Origin: Cycas panzhihuaensis
Taxonomy: Eukaryota > Cycadophyta
NCBI GenBank assembly: GCA_023213395.1
Contig: CM041465.1
Coordinates: 71,803,741-71,867,740 of the forward strand
Reading direction: 5' to 3'
Length of the DNA stretch: 64,000 bases
The translations under genes were made by a program, and so were the position numbers. Numbering within the stretch: the stretch's first letter is position 1; each line of letters opens with the position of its first letter. Below are positions 43,547 through 55,616 of the stretch, one piece after another. The notes below the pieces were generated by a model, which worked only from the letters and a program-made list of their open reading frames with translations, had not been told where the DNA came from and made no database searches.

Positions 43547-46500
43547 TGGCAGAAGGTCATTTTCCTTTATCTTATTCTAATCTATGAGGTCTTCATTATA
43601 GCCTCATTATTACATTGAGAAAAGAATTCTACAACCTACAAGACACTTTTGTGGGAAAACCCACGGACTTGACTTCCTATTCTATGAAGTGGCTCAGACG
43701 GCTCTTTGAGTGTAGCTAGATAGCTAAGCAGTATAAGTTGGTTGTGCAGCTTCAATCTGCTGAGTCTCCATATACCGTTTCGTCATCCCCCATGCCCTTT
43801 CAGGTTTTCATAGGTTCTGATTTTCGAAACAAGTACAACCCAACTCCTTTCGCGCCCATGAGGGGTTTTCATGAATGGGAGAGAGCAGAGACTTACTCTA
43901 ATCCTTCCGCGCCCACAAGGGGTTTTCACGAATGGGATAGAGTATGCTGGTCCTGTGTACCATCTCCTTCAATCAATTGGAGATGGAGGCCCTAAGGCCG
44001 AGCCTTTGAATCGCTTTAAACTTCACCCTTTGCAGCGGTTTGGTGAAGATATCAGCCACTTGATCTGCTGTGGGGCAGTGTTCCAATTATATTGTGCCGT
44101 CATGGACCAGTTCCCGGATCCTGTGGACTTTTGTACTAATGTGCTTTGTACGATCATGAAAAACAGGATTCTTGGCCATGTGGATTGCTGACTGATTGTC
44201 CACATGTAAGCTTGTTGGACCTGTCTGGGTGATATCCAAAGTATGTAATAATTTGCGAAGCCATATCACCTCCTTGCTAGTCTCGAAGCCTATGTATTCG
44301 GCTCAGTAGAATCTGCGGTGATTTTCCGCCTTGAGCGCCATGAAATTTGAGTCGTTCCAAGAAATGTGATGCACCGGACGTTGATCTTCCTGTATTTTTG
44401 TCACCGCAAAATCCGAGTCCGTATCTTTGTAAGTCCGAAATCATTGTTGTGCTCATACAACAAACCAAGTTTGTTGGTCGCCTTTAGGTACTTCAACACT
44501 GTATTCCGCTTGCCAATGGTTCTGCTTTGGAGTTGTCATGTGGCGGGCAAGAATGCCAACGGCATGGACAATATCTGGCCTTGTGTTGGTAACATAAATG
44601 AGGCTACCTACAAGTTGCCGATAGAGTGTTGCGTCTGCTTCTCGAGTGTCTTCATCGGAAAGTTTGGCATTAGGCTCCATTGGAGTATACATTGTTCTAG
44701 CATCTTCTAATCCGAACTTGATTAGAAGATCGTTAATATATTTTCCTTGGGAGAGAGATTTTTCCATTGCATTGAGTTACCTCAATTCCCAAGTAATATC
44801 TCATTAGTCCGAGGTCAGACAGTTCGAAGGATTTTGACAAGTCCATCTTTAATTTGCTGATATCTTGCTCACTATTTCCGATTATCGAAGATGTCGTCCA
44901 CAAAGATCGTGAGATATGTGACTTTGCCTTTTTCTCTTAATAAACAAAGTTGCATCAACGCGTCTTGATAGTCACATACCTCATATCTAAGTTGCCTCAT
45001 TTTGTTGGACAACTTGGTGAACCAAGCGAGGGGCTTGTTTTAGGCCATATAACGACTTTTCGGTCTACACACTTTCGCCTCTGTCTCGCTATCTCAAAGC
45101 CTTCAGTGTGTCATGTAGATTTCTTCTTCCAAATCTCCATTGAGAAAAGGCTTTCACATCGAGTTGGTGGATTTTCCAACCACGTTGAGCACCCAAGGCC
45201 ACAAGTGCTCACGATTGTGGGCCATTTGGTAGTTGGTGCGAAGACTTACGTAGTCGATGCCTTCCCTTTGGGTGAATCCTTTTGCGACCAACCTCGCCTT
45301 GTGTTTTCAAGGGTGCCGTCGATCAGTATTTATTTTTGAACACCCATTTGTTTCGACTACCTTCCTTCCCAAAGGCGGATCAACGAGCTCCCATGTACCG
45401 TTCTTGATCAAGGATTGGTATTCCTCATTCATGGCATTTCTCCAAACCGTGTGTTTCATGACTTCTTGGTATGATAGAGGCTCGTCATTTGAAGCAAGGT
45501 GCGCTCACTGTTGGTTCAAGCTCTATGGGAAGTGATGTTTGCTCCTTGCTCTATAGGCACTACTTGAGTGCCGGTTTGCCTACCTCATCGATCTCAAGTC
45601 TTTGTGCAACCGGTAGGCTTCTCGAAAACCTTTGGTTGGGAATGAGGTTTTCATTTCCACAACATCCTCGGTCTTCATTTTGATCCTGAAAAGGATCATG
45701 GGAGATGTATGGTCCGGAGGTTGATGACATTGCTGGAGAAGACGGCCCTACAATTGAAGGTGGTGAAGGTGGTTCTTCTGCAACTCCTTTTCCTTTTGAT
45801 GCTCGACGTGGTGATTCCTGGCTATTCTCCCAAGATGGCGCTGGGTTGGCGCACATTGGCACAGGATCTGAGTCAAGGATAGTGTTCTCCAGGGCTCTAT
45901 TATCAGATTCCAAAATTTTGAGTATTTCTTCAGTGTCTCCCCCCCCAAATGTTGGAATCTGTACATCATATTCTTGGACATCATTGTATCTATGAGATGG
46001 TGCTTTAGAATCAAGTTGAAGTAGTTGATCCTCTGTCTCCGCAAACGCCACATCTCTAGTGATAATGATCTTCTTTAATGTTGGAATGAATACCTTGTAC
46101 CCTTTCTTGTTCATGGGGTACCCAACAAAGATGCCCTTTAAAGCTCGCGGTTGGAGCTTATTTCTATGCTCATCAAGAATGTGAGCATAACAAGTAGAGC
46201 CAAAAATTTTGAAGTGATGGATGAGGGGTCCGTCCACCATCGTTCATTTGGAGACGGCCGAGCTTTGATGGACTTATGTTGTTCATGCGATGATTGCGAT
46301 AAATAGCTTCGGTCCAAAGATATGCAGGCACATGCTTGAAGACAAGCATAGCTCGTGCCATATTCATTATGGTTCTATTAGCCCTTTCAAAGAACTCCAT
46401 TCTCACGAGGGTACCTGCAATAGTTGTTTGATGCTTGATCCCCTACTGACACAAGAAGTCTGCGAATTCATTTGAAGTGTATTCGCCACCATTGTTAGTC

Positions 46501-47300
46501 CTGAGACACTTCAGTTGATATCCGGATTCCTTCTCTGTGAGAGCCTTGAATGCCTTGAATACTGTGAATGCTTCATCTTTTGATTTGAGAAAGGTCACCC
46601 ATACCTTTCGAGTGAAGTCATCAATAAATGTAATATAGTACCTCTTCTCTGTGAGAGAAGGGATAGGCATAGGCCCACAGATGTTTGAGTGTACTAATTC
46701 AAGAGGTTGACTAGCTTTCCATTGACTCTGGGGAAATGGCTGTCAGTGGGATTTGGCAATAATGCAAGCTTCACATTTGAATGGCTTAGAGGAAAATCAA
46801 GCACGGAGTAGAATGAGAGATTTCCTTAAGCCGATCAAGTTTGACGTGCCCCATGCGAGCATGCTAAAGAGCTTCTAGGGACAGCTTGGAATGAGTCAAT
46901 GTGACATTATATGCAAGTTCTTCCACGACACAGATGGGGGCAACAACTTGGTATGCGAAAGAAGACAATGTGGTTCGGTCGGTCTAAATAGCTTACCTTC
47001 AAGTTTCCCAGTCATTACCACAGAACATGAAGGCGGGTGAATAACACTAAGAACTTGATCATTAGCTGTGACACTCAGGTCGAATCCACGGGAGACAAGT
47101 GTGGATAACGACAGAAGCTTTTGTTTGAGATGGGGAATATACAAGACATCTTTTAAAGTAAAATTGGGCAGGCCTGGAAGCTTTAGGCATATAGAGCCCA
47201 TGCCTTGAACAAGTTGTGTCGACTTATCGGCCATGTGTACTACTCCGGTGACCTCTGAATCAAAATCACGAAGAAGTCCGGTGACAAGTCATGTCCGGGT
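43547..47300 (-). pseudogene. Copia-M pol: protease, integrase, RT, RNase H
   Basis: Reading leftwards: a protease remnant whose active site is lost (MDTELPG where DSGA is expected), followed by DVLYIPHLKQKLLSLSTLV (47150). Integrase has HSNICGPM (46685) and LRTNNGGEY (46510), so both Asp residues read Asn. A linker with HHFKIFGSTCYAHIL follows (46210). RT and RNase H have YTPMEPNAKLS, RQLVGSLIYVTNTRPDIVHAV (44600) and HVDNQSAIHMAKNPVFHD (44180). The plus-strand 43838-43945 segment in the 3' part contains an imperfect repeat of about 64 bp (CCTTTCGCGCCCATGAGGGG type). The polyprotein is heavily broken. Confidence 0.88.
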
Positions 47301-47559
47301 AGCTCTGTGTCCATAACCCGATCGATGATGATGTTGATGCAACATTTGCCTGTCCAAGTGGTTGAGGTAGTGGCGAATCAAGCTAACAAATGGCTGTGCC
47401 ACAGTGTGCCTCGATGTACCTCTTAGGTCTAGAAGCAATAGATGAAGTGGATGCTTCCCTGCTTTGTTGAATACGTGCCTCAATGAGATTTGCTCCTGCA
47501 AATAAGTCATCATGACTCTCATCAACATTGTGGGCTTGATGTCACGTTGTTGATGACGA

Positions 47560-48470
47560 GGCAATCTGTTGTAGTCAATGCGGCAATCTTTTGCAAGGTG
47601 TCCTTTCCTGTTACACCTTTGACACGTGGGAGCATTGTTGTTTGGTATCTCGATTGATGCCTTTTGACTACTGTTTTGCTACTGACCTTGTTGTTGCCTT
47701 TGCTATTGTCCCTGTTGCTTTCCCCTGCCTCTTCCACGACCTCTTCTTCCTCCGCGTGAAGATTGACCTTGCTGTTTGGTGTAGTATACTTCCTCGTCCA
47801 TGTCAGCTTTAAAGGCTGCATTAGGAGTTGAATCTGAAAGTGGGAAGCTAGTAGTGAAGGTCTTGTCATGTTCAATAAACTTCTCAGCTAATGCTTCGAA
47901 GTTGAGGGTCTTCAGTGTGCCAGATGACTGAAGATTTCCTAGTAGGTTCTTATAATCAGGAACATGCAGACTGGATTGAATTAGGAAGGCCCAAGTTATG
48001 CATTGGGTCTTAAAATCCCTATCAATGGCCTGTTTAATGGGGCGAAGAGCATTGATGGTTTCATGTGCTTGCCCTTTCTGCATTCGCATCTTGTTCATCT
48101 TCAATACCATATGAACAAACTCCAAGTCTGATCGAGTATCAAAGTTTCTTTTGAAGACTTCGAGGACCTTGAAGGCGATGTCGTCTTTGCGTGTCATCGA
48201 TCGGGTTGTGCAAGGAGTAATCAGACTAGCGGATCCCCGCCCGATCTTCTGGTCTTCAATGATCCACTGTCGCCGTTGCGGATTATGAGCTGGAGGTGTG
48301 CCACCACTCTGCGGTGTGGTGTCAGTCGCAGGTACTATCGGGGTTTGCTCCAAGTGGTCCAGCCAGAGTCCCTCATACTTGGCTGCGTTCTTAACTCCCG
48401 TGAACCATAGATCCCAATTCTCCTTCCCTTTTAGCATACAGTTCACATTCTGCTTGAAGTTGGTCGACAT
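47560..48470 (-). pseudogene. Copia-M gag
   Basis: The start is the ATG at 48470 (MSTNFKQNVNCMLKGKENWD), open for 255 codons to 47703. It contains the UBN2-type gag domain (WDLWFTGVKNAAKYEG, LEFVHMVLKMNKMRM) and a Gly/Arg-rich segment. After stops in a Gln-rich stretch, a CCHC knuckle, CQRCNRKGHLAKDC, lies near 47620. This family is clearly different from Copia-A, B and P. Confidence 0.87.
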
Positions 48471-50290
48471 GGTAGTGTGAAAAGATGAATAAGAGTGATG
48501 TATATATATGTGTAGAAAAATGCACTAAGTAGAAGAAGGTGGAGTCACTGACACTTGTGACAGGTCTACCTGACGCAGCAGGGAATAATGAAATGATGCA
48601 ACGTAAGATGTGGAAGCAAAGAGATCACAAGTAAGTATGTGATGTAAGTGATCTAATCAAGATAAGTGAGAAGGCCTATATAGAAGCTGGCATGTGGGTG
48701 CACACAACTGATAACCAAAGTGATGTAGGATGTGTAACAAACCCAAAGTAGGTGAGGTGTCGATCCCTAAGGGGGCTTCTAGTATACGTAATTAATGGCC
48801 TTCACCATGATACCGCACTGCTCCTTGGTGATGAAATGCAAGTAAACGTGGAGCCTGTATCACGGTCCTCACCCAGTTCACCAATGAGCAGCAATATACT
48901 CTCCGAAGAGAAGTACGTGCATGTCCCACGGCTATGACGGATATTGCCCCAGCTAAATTAATTATCTTGATTAAGGGTTTTCAGTTTTTCCGGATGGGTA
49001 TCAGGATAATCCCTTATTGGAGGCTGTAGGTATGGCTAACCTGTCCCTCCACCACTATACCGGTTATGACCAGACCCAGTATGAAACTCACACCTCCCTT
49101 AGGGCCTGGACTTCGGCCAACCTTGGTCTATTTCAACCAAGGCGAGTATGCGCACAAGTCAAGAACTGGCGGTATAAAGTCATCGAGATGAGTTGATTTT
49201 AAGGAAAGTGCTCTTGTTCTCGAATGTCATGTAAAAATAACTAAAAACTGAATGTAAATGATCCACTGTCGCCGTTGCAGATTATGAGCAGGAGGAGCTG
49301 GAGGTGTGCCACCACTCTGTGGTGTGGTGTCAGTCGCAGGTACTATCGGGGTTCGCTCCAAGTGGTCCAGCCAGAGTCCCTCATACTTGGCTGCGTTCTT
49401 AACTCCCGTGAACCATAGATCCCAATTCTCCTTCCCTTTTAGCATACAGTTCACATTCTGCTTGAAGTTGGTCGACATGGTAGTGTGAAAAGATGAATAA
49501 GAGTGATGTATATAAATGTGTAGGAAAATGCACTAAGTAGAAGAAGGTGGAGTCACTGACACTTGTGACAGGTCTACCTGACGCAGCAGGGAATAACGAA
49601 ATGATGCAACGTAAGATGTGGAAGCAAAGAGATCACAAGTAAGTATGTGATGTAAGTGATCTAATCAAGATAAGTGAGAAGGCCTATATAGAAGCTGGCA
49701 TGTGGGTGCACACAATTGATAACCAAAGTGATGTAGGATGTGTAACAAACCCAAACCTCTAACTTGTATCCAAAGTAGGTGAGGTGTCGATGCCTAAGGG
49801 GGCTTCTAGTATACGTAATTAATGGCCTTCACCCGATACCGCACCGCTCCTTGGTGATGAAATCCAAGTAAACGTGGAGCCTAAATGCTACCGGCCCTCA
49901 CCCGGTTCACCAATGAGCGTGATATATACTCTCCAAGAGAATGCGTGCATGTCCCACGCTATGACGGATATTGCCCCTAAATTAATTATCTTGATTAAGG
50001 GTTTTCGGTTTTCCGGATGGTTATCGGGATAATCCACGATTGGAGGCCGTAGGTATGGCTAACCCGTCCCTCCACCACTATACCTAAGTTATGACCAGAC
50101 CCAGTATGAAACTCACACCTCCCTTAGGGCTTGGACTTCGGCCAACCTTGGTCTATTTCAACCAAGGCGAGTATGCGCACAAGTCAAGAACTGGCGGTAT
50201 AAAGTCGTCGAAATGAGTTGATTTTAAGGAAAGTGCTCTTGTTCTCGAATGTCATGTAAAAATAACTAAAAACTGAATGTAAATGAATGT
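48260..50290 (-). repeat. 1-kb direct tandem duplication in Copia-M leader and gag start
   Basis: Unit 1 (48260-49256, 997 bp) and unit 2 (49257-50290, about 1034 bp) match almost throughout, in the same orientation. Each holds the first 70 or so gag codons plus the adjoining leader. Unit 2 has a 12-bp in-frame gain (AGGAGGAGCTGG near 49290) and some small indels. The upstream gag copy starts at the ATG at 49478 and soon ends (IIYIQFLVIFT then stop). Confidence 0.95.
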
Positions 50291-51610
50291 AAATGCTCCA
50301 CTTAAGTGTTGTTGCCGTGTCCAAGTGTAGTGATGATGTGTCCACCTAGTGCCCAAATGGCAGTCTATGTGCCCAAGTGGCACTCAATGAAGTCTCCAAG
50401 TGCATGCAACCATTAAAATCATACACATGATGAGCCAAATCATCGGATATTGCTCCGATCCAGATGATTGGCTTTACAAAGGATTTAAGTACTTTGTTCT
50501 TTTTACAAAAGGGCCAAAATAGGCCTCTAAAAGCCACAAAGGCTATAAATGTCTTTAAAAAACCCCTTTTACATACAATAATTTTTTTTTTTTTTTAAAG
50601 AAGGGGAAAAAAGACTAAAAATTTGAGAAATACAATGTACGCTGAAAAATCAAATTTTCAAATAAACTAAGTCTATTTGTTAGGCACTGCAAATCTATTG
50701 TGCCGCTATATGGCACAAATGTCAAAAAATTTTGAAAAATTTAAAAATTTCCAGATTTGCTGACCTTCACTTGCACTTTACAAATATATAAAAATTTTTG
50801 AAAAATCTTATCAAAAACAGGCAAAAAATGCAGTTTTAACTCGCGGCCAAAATGTACTAGAAAACCTAAAAATTGTCATAACTTTTCAACGGAGCATCGG
50901 ATTCATGTGAGACCTGTCCCAAATGATAGATCGGGACGAGGAGATCCAAAAACATGTATTACAGCAGGAAAAAACTCCTCACATTTTTTTAGATCTGACA
51001 TTTTTAAATTTGAAGAATGGCTGCAAAAACAGGCTGTTTGACCCCTTTAAACTCAAAATCTCGCGTCGCTCCAGTAGACAAAAGTGCTTAGGAGGCCAAG
51101 ACGCACCTACTGGTGAAATTTCGTGCGATTCTAGGCACTTTGATTTTTTTGGCCGTACCATTGTACGAAAATCCGTACAGTCCGTACCGCGTCCGTACGG
51201 TTTGATTTTATACTTTAAAATCTGCCTCTAATCAGTGAGAGTCATTGATTTCTTCTTCTGCAACCTTGAAATCTGACTTTTACTGCAAAAGAAAGGCCAA
51301 AAATAGGCCAAAATGCCAGATTTAAGGCTTAAAAAGATGGCTGAAAATTGCTAACAGTTAAGCAATTCTTGTGCTCCTTCAGGCCTGCAAATAGGTTGTT
51401 TTTAAGCAGCCACACTCCTTCCTCTTATCTGCAGAAATAAAATAGTACAACAACATATAATTTTGTACTAAAAATCTGCTATAAAAAGAGCTTTAAAAAA
51501 TGGATTTTAAAAAAAATCTCAACTCTTCACTTCACATGAATGGTGAAGAAGAGGAGAACATAGCTTGCAATCTCCTTGCAAGTGAGTGTGGCACTAAGAT
51601 CCACTCAATG
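50291..51610 (-). other. Copia-M leader, non-coding
   Basis: About 1.3 kb with no domain. It contains a T run at 50582-50596 and, at about 51190-51100 on the minus strand, the shared copia leader block (GTACGG repeats, CAAAGTGCC, CGAAATTTCACCAGTAGG). Confidence 0.7.
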
Positions 51611-51622
51611 GCTCTGATACCA
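51611..51622 (-). promoter_or_regulatory. Copia-M primer-binding site
   Basis: The minus strand reads TGGTATCAGAGC, two bases from the LTR. Confidence 0.92.
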
Positions 51623-51624
51623 CT

Positions 51625-51972
51625 TGTTGAGGGAATGGATCTAGGGATCTAGTGCACTAACACTACACAATGGCAAATAGTGGAGACAAGCACAATGTAC
51701 TCAACAAGAGAATGCTAATAGCTTGAGCTCAAAGAGGAGAAGTGTAGAATATGATCACTCTATAATGAGGATGCTCATTAGGGTTTGGAATTTGAGTTTT
51801 CCCTCCCAATGACATTCAAATGAGATTACATGAAATTACAATGAAATGAACTTTATGTCATTTCACTTAAGTGACTTAGACATAGTCACCTTATCCTAAA
51901 GTTATAAACATAAAAGTGACTTTATCTAATTCTAACTTCATGAAATGACCATGTGACATTAACATCGTCACA
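51625..51972 (-). repeat. 5' LTR of Copia-M (348 bp)
   Basis: Partner of 43170-43535; ends CATCGTCACA on the plus strand, followed by target repeat TATGT. Confidence 0.94.
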
Positions 51973-51977
51973 TATGT

Positions 51978-53160
51978 AATATCAAAGCAGTTAAATTGGG
52001 ATCAATTACAAGAACTATTTTTGAACAGATTCCAAAAGTTGAGGGATCTAATAGCCATTTTACAGGCTTTGGAGGAGATTCAACAATATCTTGGGGAATC
52101 TGTCAATGATTTTGATGGAAGAATGAGAATTATTATAAATAAAATGCAATCCATAATGGCAATAAACCCCACACTGGCGATGAAATACTTTATGCAAGGG
52201 CTAATACCACAACTTAGAGATAAGATAATGTTACATCTAATGAATAGTTATGAGTAGGTCAGGGAGTTAGCTTTGGAGTTTGAAAATCAAATGAAGTCAA
52301 CCTACTCCCAGACAACAATGCAATCATCAACATACTTTCCAATAACGGGCCTTGAAGCACAACCTATGCAAACATCACAGATGGGTACCAACCTAGAGAT
52401 TGAAGCATTGAAGGAGGAGGTAGAAGCATTAAAACAACAACCACTAGTTTCTGTTCCAGTTAATATGCAACAGAATCAGGAGTTAGAAAAGCTACATGTA
52501 GAATTGTCTCATCTACAACTAGAAAAATCAAGGGAAAATATTTGTGTCCCCCAACTTGCAATCAACAAGGACACCTGAAGAACGAACATGGAGGATCTAT
52601 GAAATGGTATGATAATTGTCGAAGAAATAATCATAATACTTAGGAATGTTATTTTAGACCAAAAAATAATGAAGGAGAAGCTCATAACGTATATTCCCAA
52701 AAAACAGAACGTGAAACGGTAAAGCAATACAAAGGGAAAATAAGGTCAATTCGTTGTTTTCTATGTCAGAGATGGGAACATTATAGATCCAAATGTCCAC
52801 TGGAGAAAAAAGAAGGAGAATTCATTTACAAGGAATGTGGACCAATAGATCACAAATGGCCAAATTGCCTAATGAATATTAGTCCACAATGCAAATTTAG
52901 TAGACATAGTCTTGGACCAAGAAAAACCTGCAAATTTACAAACACATAGCGGTAGAGCAATGGGACCTCCTCTTCAACATAATTTTCCAAATCCAATAGT
53001 TGAAAAACAACAGTTACAAGAAGCAGTGAAAATTCTTCAAGAAGCCATGGGAGAGGTGCAATAGGAGGATTTCCAGCAAGAACGAAGATTCAAGGGCTTG
53101 CATTATAAAAGAAGATCAACACAAGCGATACAAGAAGGTACGAATCCTTGGCAAAGGTTG
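51978..53160 (+). pseudogene. Gypsy-L gag, C-terminal part
   Basis: The gag frame resumes with LNWDQLQELFLNRFQKL, NDFDGRMRIIINKM and LKYF-like MKYFMQGLIPQL, then a coiled segment and three knuckle-like motifs near 52610-52870 (CFLCQRWEHYRSKC, CGPIDHKWPNC). It ends NPWQRLQ at 53160, where Gypsy-D would continue into protease. One TAG lies near 52256 (Gln expected). Confidence 0.88.
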
Positions 53161-54200
53161 CAAAGAAAGAAAGACCCATTCCTGATTTCATTCACTATAT
53201 TTTAGAAAAAGTTACAGGACACAAAGTTTATTCATTCACAGATGGATTCGGTGGATATAATCAAGGGCAGATTGCGACTAAAGATCAATTAAAGACAACC
53301 TTTATCACAGAATGGAATACGTATGCATTTAGAGCTATGCCGTTCAGATTAACCAATGTTCTAGCCACATTTCAAAGAGTGATTCTCAATATTTTTAATC
53401 AACCTATTGGGAAAACAATTGAGATATTTTTAGATGATTGGACAATATTCACTTTGTTAAAAAATCATCTTGGTTGTTTATGTTTGATATTCAAAACCTA
53501 CAAAAAGAGCAAATTGTGTTTGAATCCTACAAAATGTACATTCATAGTTCCCTTTGGGACCTTGTTGGGTCATGTGGTATCACAAAATGGATTGTTTATG
53601 GACCTAACAGAGTAGCTGTAATCTTAAACTTCCCTATACCTAAAACACAGAAACAGGTCAAAGGATTCTTAAGAATGATAGGATACTATCAAAAGTTCAT
53701 AAAAAATTATGTTCAGATAGCTAATCCCTTAGAAGCCTTACTGAAAAAGAAAGTTGGGTGGTAATGGAAATTACAACAGAAACTTGCATTTGAACTTCTA
53801 AAGAAGAAGATCGGCCAGGCACCAATACTGCGATTTCCTAATTGGGACAAACCGTTCCATGTACATGCAGATGCCTCTTTACTTGCTATCGGGTGTGTAT
53901 TAGCACAACCAGAAGACCATAAAGTAGATCTGCAGATATATTCTTCAAGTCGCAAGTTATTAGAAGTAGAACGAAATTATTTGGTGACATAGTCTATGCC
54001 CTTTAAAAATTTAGGCATTATTTACTAACTAATCTTTCTTTTTTTTTCTTGTAGACCACCAGGCCTTGTAGTACTTGGTTAACAAACCCATTTTGCAGGG
54101 AAGAATCAACCGATGGTTGATGTTGTTTCAAGAATTCAACTTTAAAATTGTGGTGAAAAGGGGAGATAAACATGTAATTCTAGACCTGTTATTAAGGGAC
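53161..54200 (+). pseudogene. Gypsy-L RT (N-terminus deleted) and RNase H
   Basis: RT begins abruptly at the palm region: PIPDFIHYILEKVTGHKVYSF, FGGYNQGQIATKDQL, MPFRLTNVLATFQR and catalytic FLDDWTIF near 53430. RNase H follows with HVHADASLLAIGCVLAQP and DHQAL traces. By comparison with Gypsy-D (10490 to 12341) about 1.85 kb covering protease, gag-like linker and RT fingers is missing, so the copy is defective. Confidence 0.9.
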
Positions 54201-55520
54201 GTGAAAGGATAACCGGCCACAGGAATCCAGGATGATTTTCCAAACATAGAATTATTCTCTATTGAAGCAATACTTGAATGGTATGGAGAGATTGCATAGT
54301 ATTTGTCTACAGGACTGACACCATTAGGTGTGGAATGAGTAGAACGACAAAGTTTTATTCGAGAAACTTTTCCATTTCAATTGATTCAAGGGATGTTATA
54401 CAAATTAGGACCAAATCACGTGTTAAGGCAATGTATAATGGAACATGAGGTAGAATTTGTTGTCAAAGAAGCCCATGTAGGCATTGTAGCAAAGCATCAA
54501 GGTATTGAACCCACATCTAAAAAAAATTATAAGCTGGACTTTGGTGGCCTACATTGTTCCAAGATGTAGAAAAGTGGATTCGTAGTTGTAACGCATGCCA
54601 ACGAGTTGGCAAACTAGCAAAGAATCATTTGATGCCTTTACATCTCATTCTAGCCCATGCACCATTTGAAAAATGGGGACTGAATTTTATTGGACACATT
54701 AGTCCACTAGCTAGACGGATGAATGCAAGATATATTTTGGTGGCTATGGATTTCTTGACCAAATGGACTGAAGCGAAATCAATGAGAACGTGTGATGCCT
54801 AAAGTATAGATCAATTTTTTTATGAAATGATCATCATTTGATTTGGACATCCCTTAGAAATTATTTCTGATCAAGGAAACAATTTTTTGAACAAGACAAT
54901 TGAACATCTTACCAAAGAATTTATTATTCAACATTCTAAATCTTCTCTATATTATACTCAAGCAAATGGACAAATGGAGAGCACAGATAAAATTTTAAAA
55001 TTAGCACTGTCCAAAATCTGCAACGAAGGGAAAATGGATTGGGCAGAGCGACTCCATTTGGTGTTATGGGCAAACAAAACAACAATAAAAAAACCACATA
55101 AACAAACACCGTTTCAGTTAGTATATGGGCTAGAAGCAGTACTTCCTCTTGAATTCCAAATGGAAAGCTTAAGGTTGGCCTTATAGCTGAGACTACCAAA
55201 GAAGGATTCAAGGGAATAACGACTCATTGAATTAATAAAAATGGACGAAAAAAGAGATGGGGTTTTATGAGAATTGAAAGCAGAGAAACGGAGATGCAAA
55301 GCATAGCATGATCGACATCTCAAAGTACCTCAGTTTAAAGAAGGAGATCTTGTACTTTTGTATAATAGTAAATTTCGTATAAAGCCCGACAAATCAAAGT
55401 TGTGATGGCTTGGTCCATATAAGGTAAATTGTATTAGGCCTAATTGAGCAGTACAACTTCAACAAATTGATGGAACGTTGCTCGAAAAAGCAATCAATGG
55501 AAGTTGATTGAAACGATACA
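54201..55520 (+). pseudogene. Gypsy-L integrase
   Basis: Zinc region HVGIVAKHQG and CNACQRVGK (54470-54610); core WGLNFIGHI, where the first Asp reads Asn, then IISDQGNNFLNK and MESTDKILK; C-terminal LGPYKVNCI-like sequence and DGTLLEKAINGS. Stops near 54547, 54801, 54841 and 55183 break it. It ends just before a GA repeat. Confidence 0.9.
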
Positions 55521-55530
55521 TGGTAAGTTA

Positions 55531-55557
<27 letters not shown>
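55531..55557 (+). repeat. (AG)n microsatellite, 27 bp
   Basis: An uninterrupted AG run follows the end of Gypsy-L integrase. In Gypsy-D the same place has a short A-rich tract. Confidence 0.95.
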
Positions 55558-55562
<5 letters not shown>

Positions 55563-55616
55563 TGGGAGCAGATATTCCTTAATCATTTCAAATATGGAGG
55601 CTTTAAGATGAAACTA

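Larger units (their letters stand above)
43170..51972 (-). mobile_element. Copia-M, full-length copia element with a 1-kb internal tandem duplication
   Basis: LTRs at 43170-43535 and 51625-51972 and an exact target duplication TATGT (43165-43169 and 51973-51977) define it. On the minus strand: primer site, leader, duplicated leader/gag-start unit, gag, protease, integrase, RT, RNase H, polypurine tract. Length 8803 bp. Confidence 0.95.
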
